Below are positions 8,235-14,664 of a stretch of DNA of 20,145 bases, one piece after another. Below the pieces are notes generated by a model, which was not told where the DNA came from, ran no database searches, and was given only the letters and a program-made list of their open reading frames with translations. Origin of the DNA: JBDLID01 sp039715055 (GTDB lineage Bacteria > Desulfobacterota > Desulfobulbia > Desulfobulbales > Desulfocapsaceae); contig JBDLID010000052.1 of assembly GCA_039715055.1 (NCBI GenBank), positions 1-20,145 of the forward strand. Direction: 5' to 3'. The position numbers were made by a program, and so were the translations under genes. Within the stretch, counting starts at the first letter, position 1, and each line of letters opens with the position of its first letter.

Positions 8235-9004
8235 TCTTTGCACCTTATGTTTTCCCAATCGGACTGTTCGTTGCCCTGCTTGCCATGTCCTTCAAGATTG
8301 TCCCGGAATACCAGCGGCTGGTGGTCTTTTTCCTCGGCCGTTTTCAGATCGTGAAAAAACCAGGCCTGCGCTTAGTGGTTCCGGGCATTCAACAGATGCA
8401 GCGGGTGGACCTGCGGGTGATCACCATGGATGTGCCCAGCCAGGATGTAATCTGCCGTGACAATGTGACGGTGCGGGTCAACGCCGTGCTCTATTTCCGG
8501 GTGGTGGACCCGGAAAAGGCCATCATCCAGGTGGAGGACTATTACAATGCCACCAGCCAGCTGGCCCAGACCACACTGCGCTCGGTATTGGGCCAGCATG
8601 ATCTCGATGAGATGCTGGTTGAACGAGAAAAGATGAATGCTGACCTGCAGCAGATCATTGACAAGCAGTCCGATGCCTGGGGAATCAAGGTGAGCAACGT
8701 GGAGATCAAGCACGTGGATCTCAACGAGTCCATGGTGCGGGCCATCGCCAAGCAGGCCGAAGCTGAGCGGGAAAGGCGTGCCAAGATTATCCACGCCGAA
8801 GGCGAGCTGCAGGCCTCGGAAAAACTGCTGGCAGCCGCAGAGATCATCTCCAACAATCCCCAGGCCCTGCAGCTCCGCTACCTGCAGACCTTGAGTGATA
8901 TCTCCAACGAAAACGCCACCACCATTGTCTTTCCCCTGCCCATCGAGACCCTGGGCAGCCTGTTCAGCGGATCGTCTCCCGGGAAAGGCAAAGGTACAGG
9001 TTAA
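8231..9004 (+). CDS. SPFH domain / stomatin-like slipin
   Basis: Stomatin/slipin of 257 residues. One N-terminal membrane segment (about 5-22) is followed by the SPFH/band 7 domain: EYQRLVVFFLGRF, PGLRLVVPGIQQMQRVDLR, VICRDNVTVRVNAVLYFRV, then a charged helical stretch AIAKQAEAERERRAKIIHAEGE that should form a coiled coil for oligomerisation. Slipins assemble into membrane-associated rings and are partners and substrates of NfeD proteases. ATG 8231 has AGGAGGAG just upstream and shares four bases (ATGA) with the nfeD stop. An in-frame upstream start at 8138 would run inside nfeD and is not needed. The C-terminal hydrophobic stretch (TTIVFPLPIETLGSLF) is where NfeD cleaves related proteins in archaea. 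Confidence 0.93.
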   Translation: MIFAPYVFPIGLFVALLAMSFKIVPEYQRLVVFFLGRFQIVKKPGLRLVVPGIQQMQRVDLRVITMDVPSQDVICRDNVTVRVNAVLYFRVVDPEKAIIQVEDYYNATSQLAQTTLRSVLGQHDLDEMLVEREKMNADLQQIIDKQSDAWGIKVSNVEIKHVDLNESMVRAIAKQAEAERERRAKIIHAEGELQASEKLLAAAEIISNNPQALQLRYLQTLSDISNENATTIVFPLPIETLGSLFSGSSPGKGKGTG

Positions 9005-9364
9005 CAGACTTCGGGCAGCTAAAGAAAATGGAGGGAAGAAATATTTTTCTGGAACAAGACAGAGAAACGGTCAAACCAGAGTTCTGACTCATACAAGTAT
9101 CTCAAAAAGGCTGACTTCCGCATGAAAGCCCATATTCATGCGGAGGGGATTGACTTTTGAAACCGACAATAGCTACCTGGATACCTCCTTCTGTAAGCAC
9201 CATAATCCCCACCAAAGTTTTTATTGGCATTTGCCAATCAGACCCATTAATATGAACAAATATCATTTTCACCCATACGCCCGATAACAAAAAAGAGACC
9301 CGGTGAAGGTGGAACCTGACAATGTCGCCGCATGAATTGCCGGAACAGAGGACAAGGAGGTCCA
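9005..9364. other. Intergenic region upstream of the selenoprotein gene, with two palindromes
   Basis: No convincing gene is seen in these 360 bp. A perfect 10-bp stem, TCCGCATGAA (9117-9126) with TTCATGCGGA (9135-9144) and an 8-nt loop, lies 113 bp after the slipin stop. It lacks a T-run, so it is not a classic intrinsic terminator. A symmetric ATTGGCATTTGCCAAT at 9223-9238 (TTGGC-N4-GCCAA) looks like a dimeric-regulator operator about 127 bp before the rhodanese start. The promoter for the downstream gene should be here, but no clear hexamer pair was found. Confidence 0.5.
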
Positions 9365-10147
9365 ATGAGCATCCCTGCAAACCGTCCAGTTACCTTTCTG
9401 TGTATCCTTTTCTTGAGTCTATTTTGCAGCCAGCAGGCCTATGGGGGAGCTCCGAAGACCTTAACCGCCCCGGAGGTCAAACACCTGATGGACAAAGGTG
9501 ACGCGCTCCTGGTTCATACCCTGAGCGCCATTGAGTTTGACATGCAGCATATTCCGAATTCCATTAATATTCCGGTTATCTACATGACCGCCACTGATCT
9601 GCTGCCTGAGGACAAGGAAAAGACGATCATCTTTTACTGCATGGGCGTCAGGTGACCATACAGTTCCCGGGCCGCAAGTATTGCGGCCGAAAGAGGGCAC
9701 ACCAACGTCTATACCTTTGTCGGGGGTATTCCGGAGTGGCGTAAATTCAACTACCCCATGGTCGTCAATCAGGAGTGGCGGACAATCAGAACCAACAAGA
9801 TTCCTCCACAAAAACTGATTACTCTTCTCACTGAAAAAGATTATTACATCCTTGATGTACGGCCTCGCGACTATATCAAAAACGCCTCCTTTATTGAAAA
9901 CGCCTACTTTTGCCCCCTGGTCTACCTGGAGAAGTGGCATGGTGAAATACCCAGGGACAGGCAGATCATCATCACCGACTGGGCCATGCGTCAGTCGGTG
10001 ATCGCGGCCAAATTCCTCACTAACAAGGGCTACCGGATTCACGGGATCCTGAAGGGAGGGATTGAACGCTGGAAAGAGGAGGGATTACCTGTGGTGGAGC
10101 GTGAACCGGTTTTTGAAAAAGGTCCCTGGTACATCCCCAAGGAGTAG
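9365..10147 (+). CDS. Exported tandem-rhodanese protein, probable selenoprotein (in-frame TGA = Sec97)
   Basis: Read through one TGA (9653-9655), this is a continuous 260-residue protein. A Sec-type signal peptide (hydrophobic about 9-22, cleavage after QQAYG or nearby) places it in the periplasm. Rhodanese domain 1 (about 32-125) has LVHTLSAIEFDMQHIPNSIN, then FYCMGVRUPYSSRAAS and NVYTFVGGIPEW. The TGA falls at the catalytic-cysteine position of the FYCxGxxCxxS family loop, five residues after C92. Domain 2 (about 140-245) has LDVRPRDYI and GILKGGIERW but carries D205 where Cys is expected, so it is probably non-catalytic. A SECIS-like hairpin follows the TGA. ATG 9365 has AAGGAGG upstream. 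Expected chemistry is sulfur (or selenium) transfer or a redox role; the substrate is unknown. The alternative is a one-base nonsense pseudogene (Cys TGC to TGA), but both halves are intact and in the same frame. Confidence 0.8.
9653..9688 (+). promoter_or_regulatory. Candidate bacterial SECIS element (UGA plus hairpin)
   Basis: Immediately 3' of the TGA codon, GGCCGCAA (9670-9677) pairs perfectly with TTGCGGCC (9681-9688) around a GTA loop. Opening the last A-T pairs gives an AAGTATT loop. The loop begins 22 nt after the TGA, and a G is first in the minimal loop. Both fit the known rule for SelB-binding elements, in which the apical loop with a G near its start lies roughly 16-37 nt past the UGA. 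The hairpin is encoded inside the ORF, as in bacterial selenoprotein mRNAs. Confidence 0.75.
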
Positions 10148-10195
10148 TCTCCAGCTGACCATACCTTTCAAATATCACCAGATCCGCAGATATGT

Positions 10196-10210
10196 CGGTC
10201 CTCCGGGCCG
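10196..10210 (+). other. Short GC-rich hairpin before the sensor kinase gene
   Basis: CGGTCC pairs with GGGCCG (one G-T pair) around a TCC loop, 12 nt upstream of the kinase ATG. There is no T-run, so termination is unlikely. It may modulate readthrough or translation from the upstream rhodanese gene (inference). Confidence 0.35.
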
Positions 10211-10222
10211 AATTGGCTGTTA

Positions 10223-12589
10223 ATGTTCCATAACAGGAGCAGAAAGACTGCAAGCCGGGAGCAAGGTTTGTCCACTGAAACGATCGAAAAAAGTCACAAG
10301 AACGTACTGCGTCACCAGATCGGTCTGCTCTTTGGCCTGATGATTCTGGCGATCCTCGGCAGTGGCATCTTTATCTCCTACAAACAGAATCAATATGCAG
10401 TCGCCCGCAGCAACGAAGATATCGCCATCCGGCTTGGCATGGTTCGATCCATCCATGACAATGAACTGGCCAAGCTGAATAACACCTTGAGCATCCTCAG
10501 GGAACAGAACCAGAAAATCGCCAACTTCCTTGACTATGACAAGATCGAGCCGATCAGGATCATGCTCGACACCATCACTCATATCCACTCGCTTGACCTG
10601 ATATTTTTCTTTGACGAATACGGCAATCTCCTGTCAACCAACTATGCAGGGGTAACCAACGGGGACTCCTCCGACTACCAGTCCCTGTTGGGAAACTACA
10701 ATGAGCAGATCGGTGTTGAGCTGATCAAAACAGAGACTCTCCTCCACCATATACCGGAGCCAGCCTTTGAGACCTCCGCAAGTCACCTCCTCTGTTTCAA
10801 GTCCAATGTTCACCTGCTCCATGACACCGGAGAGGTGTCAGGCTATATCGTCCTCATCAAGCTGATCAACGGCAACACCGATCTCGTCCGGAAAATGGCT
10901 GAGACGGTGGAGGCGGAGGTCATTTACTACGACCCTGAGGGTCGCACTGTACTCTCCAGTTTCCCCGGCCCCAAGGTGCCATTCCCCACCAGTCGCACGA
11001 TCAGTTATGTGGGCAGGACATATTTTACCGATATTGAGAATATCAGTGCCCCCTCTTCTGATAAGGTGGGCAGCCTCGCCGTTGCTGTTGACAGCAGCTT
11101 CTTTCTTGCCCAGCAGCGTGGCTTCCTGCTGAACGCACTTATTCCCATAATCATCTCGGTTGTCATCTTCACCAGCTTTGTCATCTTCCTGAAAATGCGC
11201 ATCTTTGACCAGCTGAACAGTCTCATCGGTGTGCTGCGCTCCGTCGCAGGCGGCGGTTCCCTGCACCAGAGGCTGCCTGTCCATCCGGAAAAAACCACCA
11301 GCGGCACTCTGGACAAGATGGACCAGATGGCCATCGACTTCAACCATATGATGCAGCGGTTGGAGGTGACCTACAATGAGCTTGCCGAAGCAAGACAGGC
11401 AGCGGAAAAGGCGGACCGGACCAAATCGAGCTTTCTTGCCAACATGAGCCACGACATCCGCACACCGATGAACGGTATCATCGGTATGACCGGCCTGGCA
11501 CTGGAGACCGAGCTGACACCCGTCCAGCACCGCTACCTTAACAACATCAAACTCTCGGCGGATGGGCTCCTCGGCCTGCTCAACGACATTCTCGATTTTT
11601 CCAAGATCGAGGCCGGACAAATGCTCCTCGAGGAAAAAGACTTTGACCTGCAGCAGACGATCGCCAACATTTTCTCAATGATGAACTTCCCTGCCGAGGA
11701 AAAAGGGCTGGAACTGATTATCCAGAAATCTCCAGAACTTCCCGACTGGATCAAGGGAGACGAACTGCGGCTGCGGCAGATCCTCATCAATCTCATCGGC
11801 AACGGTATCAAATTCACAGAAAAAGGTGCGGTGACTCTTGATATTTCCTCCGAAAACACCACTGATGATCTGCTGGAGCTCCACTTCATTGTCATTGACA
11901 ACGGCATCGGTATTCCCGCTGATAAACAGGGTCTAATCTTTTCCAGTTTCAACCAGGCGGATTCATCGGTGACCCGTAAATTTGGAGGAACCGGTCTTGG
12001 CCTGGCCATCAGCAAACAACTGGTAGAGATGATGGGCGGCAGGATCTGGTGCGAGAGTGCTGAAGGAGAAGGGGCACTGTTTCACTTCACTCTCGTTGTG
12101 GGAAAAGGCACCGAACCTGTGATAACAAAAGATAAAAACAGAACCGCTGCCACTCTAAAAGAGCTGTCCCTGCTCATTGTCGAAGACAACAACATGAACC
12201 GTGAACTTGCAAGAATGATCCTGTACAAGGACCGTCATCACGTCATCGAGGCGGAAAACGGGCTTGTGGGCCTGGAGGCCCTGACAGAAAATAAGATCGA
12301 CCTGGTCCTGATGGATGTCCAGATGCCGATCATGGACGGTCTGACCGCTACTGAAATCATCCGGACCTGTGAGCAGGAAGGTGACCTGTCGCCTTATAAT
12401 CTGTCGCCGGATCTTCAGACACGACTTACCCGACGATTTAAGGGTGGGCACCTTCCCATAATCGCCATGACAGCCCACGCTATGGAGGGTGACAGAGACA
12501 GATGCCTCAGCTGCGGGATGGATAACTACCTGACCAAACCGTTTGACCCATTACGAATCCGCACTGTCATCGCCGAGGTCTGCAGTTGA
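10223..12589 (+). CDS. Hybrid sensor histidine kinase with C-terminal receiver domain
   Basis: 788-residue membrane sensor. TM1 lies at about 34-53, followed by a large extracytoplasmic sensor region (about 54-290, Cache/CHASE4-like by layout; not firmly assigned), TM2 at about 300-322 and a HAMP-like linker. The HisKA domain contains FLANMSHDIRTPMNGIIGMT with phospho-acceptor H410. The HATPase has the N box LRQILINLIGNGIKFTEKG, the G1 box DNGIGIP and the G2 box GTGLGLAI. The receiver domain (about 650-788) has VEDNNMN, phospho-acceptor D698 in LMDVQMPIMDG and the switch lysine in YLTKPFDP. No output domain is present, so a separate partner regulator or phosphotransfer protein is expected. 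ATG 10223 has a poor ribosome site; TTG 10268, with GGGAGCAAGG upstream, is an alternative start. It lies 75 bp after the rhodanese gene, possibly in the same transcript. The stimulus is unknown. Confidence 0.92.
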   Translation: MFHNRSRKTASREQGLSTETIEKSHKNVLRHQIGLLFGLMILAILGSGIFISYKQNQYAVARSNEDIAIRLGMVRSIHDNELAKLNNTLSILREQNQKIANFLDYDKIEPIRIMLDTITHIHSLDLIFFFDEYGNLLSTNYAGVTNGDSSDYQSLLGNYNEQIGVELIKTETLLHHIPEPAFETSASHLLCFKSNVHLLHDTGEVSGYIVLIKLINGNTDLVRKMAETVEAEVIYYDPEGRTVLSSFPGPKVPFPTSRTISYVGRTYFTDIENISAPSSDKVGSLAVAVDSSFFLAQQRGFLLNALIPIIISVVIFTSFVIFLKMRIFDQLNSLIGVLRSVAGGGSLHQRLPVHPEKTTSGTLDKMDQMAIDFNHMMQRLEVTYNELAEARQAAEKADRTKSSFLANMSHDIRTPMNGIIGMTGLALETELTPVQHRYLNNIKLSADGLLGLLNDILDFSKIEAGQMLLEEKDFDLQQTIANIFSMMNFPAEEKGLELIIQKSPELPDWIKGDELRLRQILINLIGNGIKFTEKGAVTLDISSENTTDDLLELHFIVIDNGIGIPADKQGLIFSSFNQADSSVTRKFGGTGLGLAISKQLVEMMGGRIWCESAEGEGALFHFTLVVGKGTEPVITKDKNRTAATLKELSLLIVEDNNMNRELARMILYKDRHHVIEAENGLVGLEALTENKIDLVLMDVQMPIMDGLTATEIIRTCEQEGDLSPYNLSPDLQTRLTRRFKGGHLPIIAMTAHAMEGDRDRCLSCGMDNYLTKPFDPLRIRTVIAEVCS

Positions 12590-12670
12590 AAACCAACCAG
12601 TATTTATTCTCCCCGCCTCCTGAAAAAACACACGCCAGGGCCAAAAAAATTATTAGCCCGTATATTTCAC

Positions 12671-12767
12671 GAGTTGAGACGGCCTGCTAGTCAAGGAGTC
12701 TTGTGATGGGCTATATTTAAATATGCCAATCACAAAAGCGACGATGGATAGCGGGCCGTATCGACTC
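12671..12767. repeat. 97-nt imperfect palindrome (long stem-loop)
   Basis: GAGTTGAGACGGCCTGCTAG (from 12671) is the imperfect reverse complement of the segment ending at 12767 (GGATAGCGGGCCGTATCGAC from 12746); 17 of 22 positions match, and three of the five differences are G-T pairings in a plus-strand RNA. Inside, TTGTGATGGGC (12701-12711) pairs with GCCAATCACAA (12725-12735), and the centre is the exact palindrome ATATTTAAATAT. Flanking A/T-rich ends ATATTTCAC and GGTGAATAT extend the symmetry. It may be a MITE-like element, a bidirectional terminator or part of a structured RNA. Confidence 0.7.
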
Positions 12768-12794
12768 GCCAGCGGTGAATATTTCTTTGTGGTT

Positions 12795-12824
12795 TTGACA
12801 AAAAGTGACGTTACAAACTGTACT
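12795..12824 (+). promoter_or_regulatory. Sigma70-like promoter pair with no gene downstream
   Basis: TTGACA at 12795-12800 and TGTACT at 12819-12824 are separated by 18 bp. Downstream on the plus strand there is no ORF before the opposite-strand operon. This is either chance or a promoter for a small or antisense RNA. Confidence 0.25.
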
Positions 12825-12973
12825 TTACACAGGTTGGCTGTTTATTATAATTTTCGATATTAAATCATGAAGATAACCCATTCAAAAAGAAGTGTTCATG
12901 AAATATCCGGGTTAGGCGGGTGTCCCCTAAATTTTAATACCTAACTGCGCCTCTCGGGTAAAACCATGAACAG

Positions 12974-13381
12974 TTAGAAAAGGAAAGGCACCAGAAACAG
13001 GACAGCCGAAAGGACAAGACTTGAAAAAAAGACAATCAATGTCACCCGGTTGACCAGTTCTTCATCGGTTTCATGGCCAGCAAGGAGGTCTGCCAGGTAT
13101 TTGATGTAGCCCCATGGAGGGACATTGTGTCCCAGCCATTTTTTGACCCCCCACTGCAGGTCGGTGACCAGACAGTGGCCGTACCAGCCTTTTTTACGAA
13201 AAATCGGCCCAAATCCATACCAGTAGACCAGGGTGCCGATGAGCAGCAGAAGGTGCAGCCCTCTGGTTGCCTCAAACAGCCAGCCGAAAATACTGAAGAC
13301 AACGATGACAAGATGGACTCCATGGAGGAAAATATTGAGGAGTTCTCCTCCCATCCGCCATATTTTCATTCCAGGCTCCAT
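12974..13381 (-). CDS. Small membrane protein, DUF2784-like
   Basis: 135-residue integral membrane protein with hydrophobic segments near residues 14-35, 40-58 and 110-135. Between them is a conserved-looking loop, GWYGHCLVTDLQWGVKKWLG, followed by PPWGYIKYLADLLAG. The arrangement of an early HxVHLV helix, a mid-protein CxxTDxxW motif and an IKYLxD stretch resembles DUF2784 proteins, whose function is unknown; the assignment is from memory of the motif pattern. It begins 5 bp after the aminotransferase stop and is surely cotranscribed with it. The first ATG (13381) lacks a ribosome site; ATG 13369 has GGAG at a good distance and may be the true start. It is the last gene of the minus-strand operon. 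Confidence 0.75.
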   Translation of the reverse strand: MEPGMKIWRMGGELLNIFLHGVHLVIVVFSIFGWLFEATRGLHLLLLIGTLVYWYGFGPIFRKKGWYGHCLVTDLQWGVKKWLGHNVPPWGYIKYLADLLAGHETDEELVNRVTLIVFFSSLVLSAVLFLVPFLF

Positions 13382-13386
13382 CAGTT

Positions 13387-14652
13387 TTACCCGACAGAAG
13401 AGTTCTTCATGATATCAGCTGCATGGTGAACAACCCGCTCAAACGCTGCAATGTACTGGTCGAGAAGATCGTGGTCAGCGTTGGGAAAAGAGGGCAGTTT
13501 CAACAGGTTCATATTTCCTTCCATGGTGGCCTGCAGCTCACCCGGATCATACTCTCGAGAAGCAATATCCTCAGGCAGTCGGAGGATGGATTTGAAGTGA
13601 CCTTCGGTAAAAATAGGCTGCTGGTGGACCAGCGGGTAGCGGGGCATACTGACCTGACAGCCCTCGGCCTGCAACGCCTCGATCAATACCTCCAGGGAAA
13701 GGGGAATACGACCCGGGTCGAAGCGGATAATATACTCAAAATAGACCCGTTTGATATGGGATGGCGCCATAAAGGTGTTGAACCCGAGACGCTCCAGCCT
13801 CTCAGAGAGGTAGGTCAGGTTATCATTTCGTTTTTTGTTATAGCGGGGCAACCGCTTGAGCTGACTTCTGGCAAGAGCCGCCGCAAAGGGGGCGATTCGT
13901 GTTTTGATACCGAAGCTCGTTGCCGCAAACCTGCGGGCCGGTGTCTCCAGCTCAATAATCCGGGTGATATCGCCAAGCAGAATGGCCCGTTCATAGTAGT
14001 CATACTCCCGGCAGAGAAAGATGCCGCCCTCACCTGCCGGCGCCAGTTTGTCGCCCTGCAGACTGAACACACCGATATCGCCCAGTGAGCCGCAGGGTTG
14101 ATCACGCCACGTTGCGCCGTGGCAATGGGACGCGTCTTCTATGATTTTTAAATCATGTTTTTCCGCAACCGCCTTGATCTCCGTCATCTTTGAGGGGAGC
14201 CCCCACAGGTGTACAACCACGATTGCCCGGGTTCGTTCACTGATCTTTCTTTCCAGGTCTTCAGGGTCCAGGCCAAGCCGGTCCGGCTCACTGTCGCAGA
14301 ATACCGGAACAACTCCAACCCAAAGCATGGGCAGCACCGAGGCCCAGAATGTCGCCGAGGGGACCAGTATTTCATCACCCGGCTTGAGATCAAGGGCAAA
14401 AAAGGCAGCAAGCAGTGCTGCGGTACCGTTGTTATGCGAAAGACAATATTTCATTCCGGTGAGTTGGTGGTAATCGTTTTCCAGCTCCCTGGCAACGGGG
14501 TGGATTGACAGCCGACCATCTCTCAATATCTGCAAAACCGCCTGTTCATCCTCCTCAGTCACCAGCGGCCACCGGTTCGCCTCCTGCTGGTCCAGGGTTA
14601 CACAGGGACTGCCACCTAAGATTGCAGGAAGATCTTCATATTTTTCACTCAT
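13387..14652 (-). CDS. DegT/DnrJ/EryC1/StrS-family PLP aminotransferase
   Basis: 421-residue fold-type I PLP enzyme. The N-terminal block includes LSHNNGTAALLAAFFALDLKPGDEILVPSATFWASVLPML. EDASHCHGATW carries the PLP-pairing aspartate. The presumed Schiff-base lysine is K202 in VFSLQGDKLAPAGEGGIF, matching the SxxxxKxxxxGEGG pattern of the family. These enzymes usually transaminate nucleotide-linked keto sugars for surface polysaccharides or antibiotics, or act on other keto compounds; the substrate here cannot be deduced. The ATG is preceded by AAAGGAG. It lies 12 bp after the GlpD-like gene and 5 bp before the DUF2784-like gene, so these form an operon. Confidence 0.9.
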   Translation of the reverse strand: MSEKYEDLPAILGGSPCVTLDQQEANRWPLVTEEDEQAVLQILRDGRLSIHPVARELENDYHQLTGMKYCLSHNNGTAALLAAFFALDLKPGDEILVPSATFWASVLPMLWVGVVPVFCDSEPDRLGLDPEDLERKISERTRAIVVVHLWGLPSKMTEIKAVAEKHDLKIIEDASHCHGATWRDQPCGSLGDIGVFSLQGDKLAPAGEGGIFLCREYDYYERAILLGDITRIIELETPARRFAATSFGIKTRIAPFAAALARSQLKRLPRYNKKRNDNLTYLSERLERLGFNTFMAPSHIKRVYFEYIIRFDPGRIPLSLEVLIEALQAEGCQVSMPRYPLVHQQPIFTEGHFKSILRLPEDIASREYDPGELQATMEGNMNLLKLPSFPNADHDLLDQYIAAFERVVHHAADIMKNSSVG

Positions 14653-14664
14653 TTCATTCTCCTT

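Larger units (their letters stand above)
12590..12973. other. Gene-less region between convergent genes
   Basis: No supported ORF occurs in these 384 bp. It holds a long palindrome (listed separately) and a promoter-like pair at 12795-12824. It also has a cluster of TTAGG/CCTAA repeats at 12912-12946. CTAACTG (12941-12947) pairs with CAGTTAG (12971-12977), the latter overlapping the stop of the DUF2784-like gene. The last pair could be a weak terminator for the minus-strand operon. GGGTGTCCCCTAAATTTTA at 12918-12936 resembles some insertion-sequence ends, but no partner end was found. Confidence 0.5.

Noticed and set aside
9102..9380. 92-residue minus-strand ORF
   Set aside because: No recognisable motifs; it overlaps the selenorhodanese start and the intergenic palindromes, and no ribosome site was found.
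9332..9655. A complete short 107-residue rhodanese-like protein ending at TGA 9655
   Set aside because: Its start at 9332 lacks a ribosome site, the domain would be cut at its active loop, and homology continues in the same frame after the TGA; Sec readthrough explains this better.
9758..10147. Independent single-domain rhodanese gene starting at ATG 9758
   Set aside because: No ribosome site precedes it, and the end of domain 1 (NVYTFVGGIPEW) is encoded just upstream in the same frame.
12918..12936. Insertion-sequence end (GGGTGTCCCCTAAATTTTA)
   Set aside because: Only a resemblance recalled from other genomes; there is no inverted partner, transposase or duplication in the window.
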